A DNA stretch of 64,000 nucleotides from an uncultured Candidatus Saccharibacteria bacterium. GTDB lineage: Bacteria; Patescibacteriota; Saccharimonadia; Saccharimonadales; Saccharimonadaceae. Numbering within the stretch: position 1 is the first letter of the stretch; each line of letters opens with the position of its first letter. The stretch covers positions 1 to 64,000 of the forward strand of contig CAMYUU010000004.1 in assembly GCA_947302355.1 (NCBI GenBank). Direction: 5' to 3'. The notes beneath the pieces are model-generated. The model searched no databases and was not told where the DNA came from. It was given only the letters and a program-made list of their open reading frames with translations. Positions 1 through 9,400 of the stretch are shown here, in pieces. A program made the translations under genes and the position numbers.

Positions 1-1
1 T

Positions 2-490
2 TATAATGCTGTGCAAGTGGGCTACGGTCAGGGTAAGAATCTGAGCAAGTCGGTTGCTGGCCACGTTAAGAAGGCCAGTGAAAATACAAATCCTAAGGTT
101 CTAAAGGAATTTCGCGTGGAAGTTGTTCCTGAAGGTATGAAGTTGGGCGATCAGCTTACGGTTGAGAGCTTTAAACTTGGTGACAAAGTTGCAGTGACTG
201 GTACGAGCAAGGGTAAAGGCTATGCTGGTACGGTCAAGCGTTGGAATTTCAACGAATCGCGCAATACGCACGGTTTTAAGGGTAATATTCGTCGTGTTGG
301 TTCGATTGGTTCGATGTATCCACAAAAAGTATTTAAGGGCAAAAAGATGCCTGGCCGGATGGGGCATGATCAAGTGACGGTCAAGAATCTTGTAGTTGCT
401 TATATCGATGCTGAAAATAATTTGATTGGTCTAAAGGGCGCTGTGCCTGGACCACGCAAGGGCATTGTATCGGTGGAGGGAAAGGAGTAA
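2..490 (+). CDS. rplC: 50S ribosomal protein L3 (5' truncated by window edge)
   Basis: Large-subunit protein L3, an early 23S rRNA assembly protein reaching toward the peptidyl-transferase centre. The reading frame is open to the first base, so the start lies upstream; about 162 C-terminal residues are visible. The family core is recognisable: VQVGYGQ at the left edge, the GTSKGKGYAG segment, then the H-G and G-S-IGSMYPQKVFKGKKMPG loop that penetrates the 23S core. It is first in a tight S10-type operon; the next gene starts 2 nt after the stop, behind an AAAGGAG site inside this gene's end. Confidence 0.95.
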   Translation, partial: YNAVQVGYGQGKNLSKSVAGHVKKASENTNPKVLKEFRVEVVPEGMKLGDQLTVESFKLGDKVAVTGTSKGKGYAGTVKRWNFNESRNTHGFKGNIRRVGSIGSMYPQKVFKGKKMPGRMGHDQVTVKNLVVAYIDAENNLIGLKGAVPGPRKGIVSVEGKE

Positions 491-491
491 T

Positions 492-1091
492 ATGGCTACA
501 CTAAATAAAGACATCTTTGGTCTAGACGTAGAAAATCATGAACTCGTAAAACTCGCTTACGATACTTATCTTGCAAATTCACGTAGTTCACACGCTAAAA
601 CTCTGAAGCGCGGTGAAGTGCGTGGTGGCGGTAAAAAGCCTTGGAAGCAAAAAGGTACTGGTAGAGCACGTTTTGGTTCTACTCGTAACCCAATTTGGCG
701 TCATGGTGGCGTAGCATTTGGCCGCACTGGCAACGAGAACTTTACTAAAAAGATTTCAAAGAGTTCAAAGTTACTCGCTGTGAGGCAAGCTCTTAGCATG
801 AAAAATGCCGATAAAGCAGTATTTGTACTTGATTCAGCGGTTAAACTTGATGGTAAGACTAAGAGCGCAGTTAAAGTTTTGAAAGATATGAAGCTCGAGG
901 GCAAGAATGTGCTTGCCGTAGCGGCTGAAAAAACTCCAGAAGTTTTACGTTCGACCAATAATCTACCTAATGTTAAATTGGTACGTGCTAGCTATTTGAA
1001 TGTATTTGATATTCTAAATGCGGATGCTATAGTATTTAGCCCAGAAGCTTTAAAGGTGACTGAAAAATGGTTGTTAGGAGAGGAGAAGTAA
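492..1091 (+). CDS. rplD: 50S ribosomal protein L4
   Basis: L4 (199 aa) binds 23S rRNA and lines the exit tunnel. The conserved extended loop is clear around residues 40-75: RGEVRGGGKKPWKQKGTGRAR, then the GGVAFG stretch. I chose the ATG at 492 because AAAGGAG ends just before it. An in-frame upstream TTG would overlap rplC and has no such site. It stands between L3 and L23, its canonical place. In some bacteria L4 represses its own operon; nothing in the visible sequence shows or excludes that here. Confidence 0.95.
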   Translation: MATLNKDIFGLDVENHELVKLAYDTYLANSRSSHAKTLKRGEVRGGGKKPWKQKGTGRARFGSTRNPIWRHGGVAFGRTGNENFTKKISKSSKLLAVRQALSMKNADKAVFVLDSAVKLDGKTKSAVKVLKDMKLEGKNVLAVAAEKTPEVLRSTNNLPNVKLVRASYLNVFDILNADAIVFSPEALKVTEKWLLGEEK

Positions 1092-1092
1092 A

Positions 1093-1497
1093 ATGGTAAA
1101 AGAAGATAAGACGAACATTGAACTTCATCTCTTGGAGCCACGTGCCACTGAGAAAAGCTATCTTGAGCAGACTAACCGTATTTACGTTTTTCCAGTAAAA
1201 CGTAATATGGGTAAGCAAGAAATTGCTAAGATGGTAGAGAAAGAATTCAACGTAACCGTAACTGATGTGCGTACGTTGATTCGAAAAGGTAAGAAGACTA
1301 AATTCAGCAAGGGTAAGCATGCTTATCCTGGCATTACTTATCGTCAGGACAAGAAATATGCATACGTCAAGTTGAAGAGCGGTGACTCAATTAAGGTATT
1401 TGAAGATAGTGATTCTAACGAATCTAAGAAAAGCAAAGAACCCAGCGCAAAGGATGCCAAGAAGGCAGACAAGAATGCAGGGAAGGAGAAGAAGTAA
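1093..1497 (+). CDS. rplW: 50S ribosomal protein L23 with charged C-terminal tail
   Basis: L23 (134 aa) sits at the tunnel exit and is the docking site for trigger factor and SRP. The fold region covers roughly residues 10-100 (LLEPRATEKSY at the start, VTDVRTLIRKGKKTK in the middle). About 30 residues after it form a Lys/Ser/Asp-rich tail not needed for the fold, making the protein longer than the usual ~95-100 aa. Its stop codon TAA shares one base with the rplB start, so the two are probably translationally coupled. Confidence 0.94.
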   Translation: MVKEDKTNIELHLLEPRATEKSYLEQTNRIYVFPVKRNMGKQEIAKMVEKEFNVTVTDVRTLIRKGKKTKFSKGKHAYPGITYRQDKKYAYVKLKSGDSIKVFEDSDSNESKKSKEPSAKDAKKADKNAGKEKK

Positions 1498-2333
1498 TGG
1501 CAATTAAAGTATATCGCCCGACGACTCCGGCTCAACGTCAAAAGACGACTGAAGATTACGATCAGATTACGACGAAGAAGCCACTAAAGTCGTTAACGAG
1601 AGCGAAAAAGCAACAAGCTGGTAAGAACAACCAAGGACGAATTACCGTACGCCATCGTGGTGGCGGCGTAAAGCGTCATTATCGTGTTGTAACTTACAAA
1701 CTACCTGAAGATTTAACTCTCACGGTAGAAGAGATTGAATATGATCCGAATCGTTCGGCTCGTATTGCAAGAGTCAAAGACGAAAATGGTACATATTATT
1801 ATGTACTCGCAGATACTAAGATGACAAAGGGTACAGTTTTCAAGTCTGGCAAGAATGCGGAAGTTGAAAATAGTAACCGTTTGCCTTTGGAGAATATTCC
1901 AGTAGGTACTTTTGTTTACGCTATTGAGTTGGCACCTGGTAAAGGAGCTCAAATGGCACGTGCGGCAGGTTCATCGGCGCAGTTGATGGCTAAGGAAAAT
2001 GGCTATGCAACTTTGAAGATGCCTTCTGGTGAGGTTCGCAAGGTATTAATTGGCTGTGAAGCTTCAATTGGTACCGTTTCGAATGTTCAGCATCAGAATG
2101 TGAAGATTGGTGCAGCTGGCCGTCGTCGTCGTAAGGGCATTCGCCCGACCGTGCGTGGTGTAGTAATGAACGCCGCAGATCATCCACATGGTGGTGGTGA
2201 CGGTGGTCGTCACGGTACTGGCAAGGCTCCTCGTACGCCTTGGGGTCAATTGACACTTGGTTACCGTACTCGTCGCAATAAGAAAACTAATAAAATGATC
2301 GTGCGCAGTCGCCACGAAGGAAAGAGGAAATAA
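1497..2333 (+). CDS. rplB: 50S ribosomal protein L2
   Basis: L2 (278 aa) is needed for subunit association and peptidyl transfer. Length is typical for the family. Key motifs are [11 protein letters not shown] near residue 45, the RNA-binding OB-like region with [18 protein letters not shown], and the near-universal C-terminal [13 protein letters not shown] block whose histidine lies close to the catalytic centre, followed by a basic [13 protein letters not shown] tail. It overlaps rplW by one base at the 5' end and rpsS by one base at the 3' end. Confidence 0.97.
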   Translation: MAIKVYRPTTPAQRQKTTEDYDQITTKKPLKSLTRAKKQQAGKNNQGRITVRHRGGGVKRHYRVVTYKLPEDLTLTVEEIEYDPNRSARIARVKDENGTYYYVLADTKMTKGTVFKSGKNAEVENSNRLPLENIPVGTFVYAIELAPGKGAQMARAAGSSAQLMAKENGYATLKMPSGEVRKVLIGCEASIGTVSNVQHQNVKIGAAGRRRRKGIRPTVRGVVMNAADHPHGGGDGGRHGTGKAPRTPWGQLTLGYRTRRNKKTNKMIVRSRHEGKRK

Positions 2334-2626
2334 TGTCTAGGAGCTTGAAAAAAGGTCCGTTCGTGGACTATAAACTCGCAAAGAAAGTCGCTGCTCTCTC
2401 TAGTGAAGATCGCACCGTGATCAAAACTTGGGCGAGACAATCGACAATTTCGCCAGAAATGGTTGGTCGAACGATTGCTGTACATAACGGCAAGGTGCAT
2501 GTTCCAGTATTTATATCAGAGAATATGGTTGGTCATAAGTTAGGCGAATTCGCGCCAACACGTAAATTTAGACGCCATGGTGGTAAGAAGGCTGCTGAAG
2601 CAGCGGCGGCGAAAGGAAAGGGGTAA
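2333..2626 (+). CDS. rpsS: 30S ribosomal protein S19
   Basis: S19 (97 aa) binds the 3' domain of 16S rRNA with S13, in the head of the small subunit. The signature [12 protein letters not shown] start, the [19 protein letters not shown] core and the [14 protein letters not shown] segment are all present. The last ~20 residues are Ala/Lys-rich ([13 protein letters not shown]), a modest extension like those of several neighbours. It is joined to rplB by a one-base overlap and followed 3 nt later by rplV. Confidence 0.96.
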   Translation: MSRSLKKGPFVDYKLAKKVAALSSEDRTVIKTWARQSTISPEMVGRTIAVHNGKVHVPVFISENMVGHKLGEFAPTRKFRRHGGKKAAEAAAAKGKG

Positions 2627-2629
2627 AAT

Positions 2630-3040
2630 ATGGCAGATACTTATTTTGCACATGCATATGAGAAGGACGTCGATTCATTGCCACGTAAGACTAATATCGT
2701 AGCATCTTTAGTGCGCGATCGTTATGTAGCCGATGCTGTAGTAATTCTCGAACATACCCAGAGACGTGCAGCGCGCGCAGTTCTTAAAGCTATTGAGTCT
2801 GCTAACGCTAATCTATTGAATAATACGAAGGTATCTATTGATCCTAAGACCGTCAGAATTGCAAGAATTATTGTGACGAGTGGTACTAGGATGCGTAGAT
2901 ACAAGCCGGCATCGCGTGGTCGTGCTTTGCCTTATGAGAAAATCAGCAGCAACATCTTTGTCGAAGTGGCTGGTGAAGAAAAAGTTAAGAAGTCTGCATC
3001 TACTAAAAAAACAGAAGCAGATAAGAAGGAGAAAAAGTAA
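2630..3040 (+). CDS. rplV: 50S ribosomal protein L22
   Basis: L22 (136 aa) is a globular exit-tunnel protein whose long beta hairpin reaches the tunnel constriction. The C-terminal family block is clear (MRRYKPASRGRA, where the hairpin tip lies). A Lys-rich tail of ~20 residues extends beyond the usual end. Ribosome binding uses AAAGG 5-8 nt before the ATG. The next gene, rpsC, begins one base after the stop. Macrolide-resistance deletions map to this hairpin in other bacteria; the hairpin here looks intact. Confidence 0.94.
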   Translation: MADTYFAHAYEKDVDSLPRKTNIVASLVRDRYVADAVVILEHTQRRAARAVLKAIESANANLLNNTKVSIDPKTVRIARIIVTSGTRMRRYKPASRGRALPYEKISSNIFVEVAGEEKVKKSASTKKTEADKKEKK

Positions 3041-3041
3041 T

Positions 3042-3668
3042 ATGGGTCAGAAGGTTAATCCCATCTCTTACCGTCTCCAGGTCAGCAAAGATTGGTCTTC
3101 AAAGTGGTTCACCCGTAAGAGCAATTTTAGGCGTTGGCTTTATGAAGACGACAAGATTCGTGCGATTATTGAGGAGCGGTTTAAAGCTCGCCCAACTATT
3201 GCCCGAGTAAATATCGAGCGTTCTGCTAATCTTACTACGATTACAATTGCGACCGCTAAGGCTGGCGCAGTGATTGGTAAGCAGGGTTCAGGCATTAATG
3301 AGCTTAAAAAGCAACTCGAGAAAATAATCGAAGGTCCAATTAGAATAAATGTTGAAGAAGTTAAGAAGCCAGAACTAAGCGCTAAACTTGTTGCGGAAAA
3401 TATCGGTTTTCAACTAGGCAAGCGTATGAACTTCCGTCGCGCCGTAAAGATGGCACTGCAATCAACTATGAATGCAGGCGCCAAGGGTGTACGTATTGAG
3501 GTTGCAGGACGCTTGAATGGCGCTGAAATGAGCCGCCGCGAGAAGTTTATCGAAGGATCGGTACCTCTACATACGCTTAGAGCGGACATAGATTTCTATT
3601 GTCATCATGCTCAGACGATTGCAGGTATTGTTGGCGTAAAAGTTTGGATTTATAAGGGGGAGAAATAA
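3042..3668 (+). CDS. rpsC: 30S ribosomal protein S3
   Basis: S3 (208 aa) lies at the mRNA entry channel with helicase-associated basic residues. It has the [12 protein letters not shown] start, an N-terminal KH domain with a GKQGSGI loop near residue 84, and the C-terminal domain ending in [16 protein letters not shown] selected the ATG at 3042, which has GGAGAAAAAG before it and matches the invariant family start; longer in-frame starts would lie inside rplV. It ends 1 nt before rplP. Confidence 0.96.
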   Translation: MGQKVNPISYRLQVSKDWSSKWFTRKSNFRRWLYEDDKIRAIIEERFKARPTIARVNIERSANLTTITIATAKAGAVIGKQGSGINELKKQLEKIIEGPIRINVEEVKKPELSAKLVAENIGFQLGKRMNFRRAVKMALQSTMNAGAKGVRIEVAGRLNGAEMSRREKFIEGSVPLHTLRADIDFYCHHAQTIAGIVGVKVWIYKGEK

Positions 3669-3669
3669 A

Positions 3670-4089
3670 ATGGCGATATTAGTTCCTAAAAAAGTTCCGC
3701 ATCGCAAGGTGCGTAAGGGTAAAAATGCAGGTGTTGCGACACGTTGTAATACCGTGGCATTTGGTGATTTTGGCTTGATGTCCCTTGATAATGAGCGCAT
3801 TACGGCGCGTCAGATTGAGGCAGCTCGCCAAGCAATCACTCGTTATGTTAAGCGTGGTGGTAAAATTTGGATTCGAATCTTCCCACATACGCCAGTTTCG
3901 AAGAAACCACTTGATGTAAAGATGGGTTCGGGTAAGGGTGAGCCGCAATTCTATGTTGCAAAGGTAAAAGCAGGTACGGTAATGTTTGAGATTGCCGACG
4001 TGACTGAGGAAAAAGCACGAGAAGCGTTGCGCCTTGCATCACACAAGTTGCCCGTGAAATGTAAAATTATAAAGAAAGAGGAGTTTTAA
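3670..4089 (+). CDS. rplP: 50S ribosomal protein L16
   Basis: L16 (139 aa) lies near the A-site tRNA elbow and is assembled late. Recognised by the [20 protein letters not shown] stretch, the basic-aromatic [15 protein letters not shown] block and the [15 protein letters not shown] loop, ending in a short basic tail. An RBS (GGGGGAGAAAT) precedes it. The expected next gene in bacteria is rpmC (L29), but the stop is followed after a single base by rpsQ, so L29 is missing from its standard slot. Confidence 0.95.
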   Translation: MAILVPKKVPHRKVRKGKNAGVATRCNTVAFGDFGLMSLDNERITARQIEAARQAITRYVKRGGKIWIRIFPHTPVSKKPLDVKMGSGKGEPQFYVAKVKAGTVMFEIADVTEEKAREALRLASHKLPVKCKIIKKEEF

Positions 4090-4090
4090 G

Positions 4091-4378
4091 ATGGCACATT
4101 CGCTAATTGGTACAGTGACTTCCGACCAGCGTGATAAGACCATTACCGTCTCCATCACGAGCCGCGAAACTCATCCGCTGTATCGTAAACAATATACGAA
4201 AACTCGTAAATATACTGCACATGACGAAAAAAACCAAGCTAAGCTTGGGGACCGTGTAGAAATCACTATGTGCCGCCCGATGTCAAAGACTAAGGCTTAC
4301 AAGTTAGTGAGAGTTATCGAAAAGTCTCAAGGGACTGTGGAATTGAAGGAGGATGTAGATGATCCAACAAGAGAGTAG
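4091..4378 (+). CDS. rpsQ: 30S ribosomal protein S17
   Basis: S17 (95 aa) is a primary 16S-binding OB-fold protein. The pattern [14 protein letters not shown] near the start, [19 protein letters not shown] in the middle and [19 protein letters not shown] are the family signatures. It follows rplP by one base, with GAAAGAGGAG as its RBS. Its last 20 bases overlap the start of rplN. I looked for an L29 domain fused to either end and see none. Confidence 0.94.
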   Translation: MAHSLIGTVTSDQRDKTITVSITSRETHPLYRKQYTKTRKYTAHDEKNQAKLGDRVEITMCRPMSKTKAYKLVRVIEKSQGTVELKEDVDDPTRE

Positions 4379-4727
4379 ATTAAAGGTCGCCGACAATAGT
4401 GGCGCGAAGGAGCTTGGAGTAATCCGAGTGCTTGGTGGCACTAGAGCTCGCTATGCCAGAGTAGGTGATATCGTCACCTGTTCGGTTAAGGAAGCGACGC
4501 CAAATGGCAACGTAAAGAAGAAGGCTGTAGTAAAAGCGGTAATCGTGAGAACAAGACAACCAATTCGTCGCCCAGATGGTTCCACCATTCGTTTTGACGA
4601 CAATGCAGCTGTGCTTGTTAACGACGATAAGACCCCAAAGGGTACGCGCGTATTCGGTCCAATCCCTAGGGAATTACGTGATCTTGGCTTTATGAAGATT
4701 GTAAGTTTAGCTCCGGAGGTACTTTAA
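4359..4727 (+). CDS. rplN: 50S ribosomal protein L14
   Basis: L14 (122 aa, the standard length) is on the subunit interface where silencing factor RsfS and 30S contacts bind. It begins [18 protein letters not shown], a textbook L14 start, and carries [20 protein letters not shown] and [13 protein letters not shown] near the C terminus. The ATG lies inside the rpsQ coding region with AAGGAGG upstream, so translation is probably coupled. Confidence 0.97.
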   Translation: MIQQESRLKVADNSGAKELGVIRVLGGTRARYARVGDIVTCSVKEATPNGNVKKKAVVKAVIVRTRQPIRRPDGSTIRFDDNAAVLVNDDKTPKGTRVFGPIPRELRDLGFMKIVSLAPEVL

Positions 4728-4728
4728 A

Positions 4729-5013
4729 ATGGCACAGAGTTTGAAGATAAATGACAAGGTAAAGGTTATCTCTGGTGATAACAAAGGTAAGGAAGCCAAG
4801 ATTGTTAAGATTGATCGTAAGGCTGGTAAAGCAATGCTAGATGGAATTGGCGTAGTTGAACGTCATATGCGAAAGACGCAATACAATCCAGCAGGTGGCA
4901 AAAAGACTATTCATGTAGGTATTGATTTATCGAACTTGATATTAGTAGAAGCAGCCAGTCACGAGAATAAATCGTCGAAAGCGAATAAAAAGAATAAGAA
5001 AGGAGCTAAGTAA
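4729..5013 (+). CDS. rplX: 50S ribosomal protein L24
   Basis: L24 (94 aa) starts 50S assembly at the 5' end of 23S rRNA. The KOW motif is at the N terminus (NDKVKVISGDNKGKEAKIVK) and the later family block reads NPAGGKKTIHVGIDLSN. The last ~20 residues are Lys/Asn/Ser-rich. A strong GGAGG site precedes the ATG, and the stop overlaps the first base of rplE. Confidence 0.94.
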   Translation: MAQSLKINDKVKVISGDNKGKEAKIVKIDRKAGKAMLDGIGVVERHMRKTQYNPAGGKKTIHVGIDLSNLILVEAASHENKSSKANKKNKKGAK

Positions 5014-5621
5014 TGGCGGAAAATAAGACGACTAGCAAAGCCAAAAAAGCTGAAGCTAAGGCTGAGCCACGCCTAAAGGCTCTTTACAAGAATGAGCTGA
5101 AGGCGAAATTAATGAAGGAATTAGGGTTAAAGAATATTAACCAAGTTCCAGAACTTAAAAAAATCGTAGTTTCTTCGGGTGTAGGTAAGAAACGTGAAGA
5201 TAAAAGATTTACTGAAACGGTAGAGTTGACACTAGCTAAGATTACTGGTCAAGCACCGACTTCAAGATTAGCTAAAAAATCAATTGCTACGTTTAAGATT
5301 CGTAAAGGTATGGGCGCACCAGTAGGTTATTTGACTACTCTTCGTAATGATAAGATGTATGAGTTTGCTGATAGACTACTAAATATTGCACTCCCACACG
5401 TAAGAGATTTTCATGGCGTTTCACGCGAAGCATTTGATGCACAAGGTAATTATAGCTTGGGGCTAAAGGAGCAAACCGTATTCCCAGAGATTACTTTCGA
5501 GGATGCTGCGGCGTTGCATGGTCTTGAAATTACTTTTATTATTAAAAATGGTTCAAAGGAAGGAAGCACAAAATTGCTAGAACTTTTCGGAATGCCGTTT
5601 GAAAAGAAAGGAGATAAGTAA
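5013..5621 (+). CDS. rplE: 50S ribosomal protein L5 with N-terminal extension
   Basis: L5 (202 aa) binds 5S rRNA and contacts the P-site tRNA and S13. The core begins near residue 25 ([18 protein letters not shown]) and includes [14 protein letters not shown] and [16 protein letters not shown], ending in a typical beta-sheet domain. About 22 Lys/Ala/Glu residues precede the core and are absent from most homologues (usual length ~180). The start overlaps rplX by one base behind GAAAGGAG. Confidence 0.94.
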   Translation: MAENKTTSKAKKAEAKAEPRLKALYKNELKAKLMKELGLKNINQVPELKKIVVSSGVGKKREDKRFTETVELTLAKITGQAPTSRLAKKSIATFKIRKGMGAPVGYLTTLRNDKMYEFADRLLNIALPHVRDFHGVSREAFDAQGNYSLGLKEQTVFPEITFEDAAALHGLEITFIIKNGSKEGSTKLLELFGMPFEKKGDK

Positions 5622-5622
5622 G

Positions 5623-5892
5623 ATGGCAAAAAAATCTGCTGTACTCCGAGATGCTAAACGGCGCAAAATGTATGAAAAATACCAAGCCAAAAGGGCTGAA
5701 CTAAAGGCTAATGGGGATTTAGAAGGTTTACAGAAGTTACCTCGAAATAGCTCCCCTACGAGATTAAAAAATCGCGATATGCTAGATGGCCGTCCGAGAG
5801 GTTATATGCGTCAATTTGGGCTTTCTCGTATTAATTTCCGGGAAAAGGCGTCGAAAGGCGAAATTCCTGGTGTAACTAAGAGTAGCTGGTAA
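5623..5892 (+). CDS. rpsN: 30S ribosomal protein S14, zinc-free long form
   Basis: S14 (89 aa) sits in the head of the 30S subunit. It ends with [25 protein letters not shown]-type sequence, the canonical S14 end. It is the long form without the CxxC...CxxC zinc site: there is no cysteine at all. The ATG at 5623 directly follows GAAAGGAGATAAGTAAG and gives the family start [13 protein letters not shown]; an upstream TTG inside rplE is unlikely. It lies between rplE and rpsH as usual. Confidence 0.95.
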   Translation: MAKKSAVLRDAKRRKMYEKYQAKRAELKANGDLEGLQKLPRNSSPTRLKNRDMLDGRPRGYMRQFGLSRINFREKASKGEIPGVTKSSW

Positions 5893-5908
5893 GGAGAAAG
5901 GAGAAGAT

Positions 5909-6310
5909 ATGTCTATACAATCAACAGACCAAATTGCAGATCTTATTACGCGTATGCGTAATGCGATTATGGCTGGAAAGAATGAAATACTTGTCCCTAC
6001 CTCAAGACTGAAGACGCAGGTGGTGGAAGTGCTAGAGAAAAATGGCTATATTTCGAGCTTTGAAGTCAAAGATGAAAATCCTCGTGGAATTTTAAGAGTT
6101 ATCATTAATGAAGAAGGTGAAAACCCAAAGATTAATGAGATTACGAAGGTCTCAAAGCCTGGACAGAGAGTTTATTCTGCTGCGAATGATTTGCCAACCG
6201 TTAAATCTGGTCGTGGCATGGTCATTGTGTCCACTTCGAAAGGTTTAATGACGGGACGAGATGCCAAAAAGAATCGTTTAGGTGGTGAAATACTAGTAAA
6301 AGTTTGGTAA
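5909..6310 (+). CDS. rpsH: 30S ribosomal protein S8
   Basis: S8 (133 aa) is a primary binder of the 16S central domain. The family features are DQIADLITRMRNAIMAGK at the start and the C-terminal GRGMVIVSTSKGLMTGRDA with GGEILVKVW at the very end. RBS AAAGGAGA lies 5-8 nt upstream. In nearly all bacteria rplF follows directly. Here a strong terminator follows 10 nt after the stop, and rplF is 6.7 kb away beyond two surface-protein genes. Confidence 0.96.
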   Translation: MSIQSTDQIADLITRMRNAIMAGKNEILVPTSRLKTQVVEVLEKNGYISSFEVKDENPRGILRVIINEEGENPKINEITKVSKPGQRVYSAANDLPTVKSGRGMVIVSTSKGLMTGRDAKKNRLGGEILVKVW

Positions 6311-6319
6311 AAACAAAAA

Positions 6320-6343
6320 GTGGCCCTTCGGGGCCATTTTTTG
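6320..6343 (+). terminator. Intrinsic terminator after rpsH
   Basis: A 6-bp perfect stem, TGGCCC / GGGCCA, encloses a TTCG tetraloop and is followed by six T. It ends the first ribosomal block and separates it from the inserted surface-protein genes. Confidence 0.9.
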
Positions 6344-6365
6344 TTGCTAGGGAAAATGCTTATCG

Positions 6366-6394
6366 TTGACCTCAGTTAATGGGCGTGATAAGAT
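6366..6394 (+). promoter_or_regulatory. Promoter of the vWA/Cna-B surface protein gene
   Basis: TTGACC at 6366-6371, a 17-nt spacer, then TAAGAT at 6389-6394 preceded by TG (extended -10). It lies 31 nt before the ATG at 6426, leaving a short leader with a GAAGGAGGA Shine-Dalgarno site. It gives this gene transcription independent of the ribosomal operon. Confidence 0.75.
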
Positions 6395-6425
6395 AGGGCA
6401 AAATTATAGAGTGAAGGAGGAGTCT

Positions 6426-9400
6426 ATGAAGTTCAAAAGACTGACTAGTGCATTTCTAGCAGTTGTGATGGTGGGCGCGAATATAATTAATGGTCTTTTG
6501 CCGGCTATGGCAGCGGATGACCCAACGGTGAGAAACCCTAGATCGGTAGAGTTGACTGATGGCGTGGTTTTATCGAAGACGGCAGAGAGTGTACCTGGGT
6601 ACGCGAATATGTGGAGAGTTACACTGAAGATTGAAGCGCCAGTAGTTACGATAACTTCGGATACCGTGCTAGTGATTGACCGTTCTGGTAGCATGAGCGG
6701 TAATCGTATGACTTTAGCTAAGTCGGCGGCTAAGTCTTTGGCTGAAGAACTTTTACCAGAAGGTAATACGGTTAACCGAATTGCGGTTATTTCTTTTGGT
6801 ACTACTATAAATGAGGAGGTTGGTTTTTCTGATGATTACGATACGGTAGCTGATGCAATTGACGATATCCAAGTAGGTGGAGGGACATTTACGCAAGGAG
6901 GATTGCATGCTGCGGCCGAGTTGATTGCGTCCTCTACGGCTACACATAAAAACGTGATTTTGCTTTCTGATGGCTTGCCTAGTTATAGCTACGCAATTAA
7001 TGATGTTGGAGATCATTTAGTGCAGGGCGGCCCTAATTTTCACTCTAATCAATTTGAAACAACAATCATTGATTCAGCGAGCGATTTTGATTATACGCGA
7101 AGAGTAGGTGATGGTGGGACGAGTATGCCAGAAAATTATGAAGTTTGGTATCAGTATTGGCATCAGGGCGATCAATATCGTTACTACAATCATGGCAATT
7201 CAGCGATTTCAGAGGCTAATTTCTTTAAGAGTAGCAACAATGGTGATCTTTGGACGATTGCATTTAATGCTGGTACTACTGGTAATAATGTGCTTGGCCA
7301 AATGGCAAGTACTGGCAAAAACAAGACTGCCAGTGAGAGCGATTTGGAAGCAATTTTTGATGAAATTGCTGGCGAAATCTCTTCATTGATTGGCAACAGC
7401 AGTGTGCATGACGTGATGGGTGAAGGCGTAATTGTGGAGAATCCACAACATTCAACTTCGCTAGATTGGACTCCTGTTTATACCTATGATGCGGCAACTG
7501 GGAAATATGTAGCAACTTATACTTATGAGGTTGAGGCAGGTGAGCATATTTTGGATGAAGATAGCACGGACGGATTTCATCCTTTAAATAAAGAAGCGAC
7601 CATAACTTATAATGGTAAAACCGAGAAGTTTCCGGTGCCATACGTGAAACCGTTTTTCGTTAATGTAGCAAAAGCGGTTGAGGGGCAGGAATGTGATGAA
7701 GGAGAATGCGTATTTGATTTTGAGATTGTGCATCCGAATGGCAATAAAACAAGTTATACGGTTGAAGCTGGCAAGACACATCGAATTATAGAAGCGTTTC
7801 CGGTTGGTGATTACACATTGACGGAAACAGGAACAAATAGTAGTAATCCAGTGGGACTTGAATATTATTTAACGTCTTATAGTGGAAATGTTTTCACAAT
7901 TAATGAGCAGCATGCTGATCATATTGATGTAACAATTAACAATAAGTACGAAACGAAGAATATTACGGCGGAAAAGGAGTGGGATGATGATAATAACCGA
8001 GATGGATTCAGGAGTAATTATGACGATTTGTATTTGGCGGTAAAGGATGGTAATAACTATGTTGCTTTTGAGAAAGTCAATACGGATGGTAGCAGTAATT
8101 CTCAAAGTTTCACGTTTGAGGATTTGCCGAAAAATCGAAATGGGGTAGAGATTAACTATACATTAGTCGAAGCGATAGGTTGTGCTGAGGTGAATAATAC
8201 GATAAGCTGTACAAGCGATTTTTCAAAAGACGATGATTACATTAGTACTGTAAGTGGTACCAAGGTGACTAATTCACATACACCAAAGACTACTACGTTG
8301 ACCATAAAGAAGAAATGGGATGTTTCGGCGGGTAACTTGCCGTCCGTGACGCCTGGATTTGTGACGGTCGAGGTCAGTAATGATAAAAACGACGATGTTG
8401 AAACTGTGACTTTGAGGGGAAATGATTATGAAGAATGGCAAGGTGATTTCGAAGGATATAAATATGAGGACGGCCAAGAGATCACATATACAGTGACGGA
8501 AAAACAAATTGGTAATAATGCTTTTGAAGTTAATAAAAGTACACTTTATATTTATAATGATTCTGTCTTAGAAGGTGAATGGGTGGCAAATTATAATGGC
8601 ACAGAGGTAACGAACGTTTGGACGCCCGCAGAAACGGTTTATTCTGGCAATGGCGAGTTCTACATTGAAAAACTTGATCAGGATGGGCAGCCTTTGCAAG
8701 GCGTAACTTTTACTGTTGGTAATGACACCTACACTACTGAAGCCGACGGAAAAGTAGCAGTAGAGTTTTCGGGAGATGACGTAGAACCGGATGATCGATA
8801 TACATTAACTGTTGAGGAAACTTCAGCTCCCGATTATTATGCACTAATTGATGGAACGGCAACAATTGAGGTAACTACAAAGCTAGATTTAGTAGTTGAT
8901 GAAGAGGGGCTAACCAATACTTATACAAAGAATTTCGAATATGCAGCTGGAACTATGGCGGACGGTTATGTTTGGAGGGCGGATGATAATACTTTGGTGG
9001 CGACAGATCAAGCTTTGGCAAAGGAACTGGAGATTGAAAAATCTTTCGAAGGAATAACTGCGGAAGCGTTTAGTGAGAAAAGCGAGATTGAATTTACGAT
9101 TACTGGGCCGGAAGGTTTTGACGAAATGACGGTTGGAATTGGAGATGATGAGTGTGAGATATCTGATAGCAAGCTAGTATGTGTTATTTCTGGAGATGAT
9201 GTTGTTTTGCCTATTGGCGAATATACGGTGGTCGAGGGTAAAGCAGACATTGAAAACTTTACATATGAAAGTGATCCTGAGAGCGGTGAAGTGTCACAAA
9301 CTGCTAAGTTTGGCGAAACAGTTAAATTTGAGCTGCAAAATACTTATACTCCGGTCAATTCGGCATCATATAAAGTTAAAAAAGTATGGGAAGATGATAA

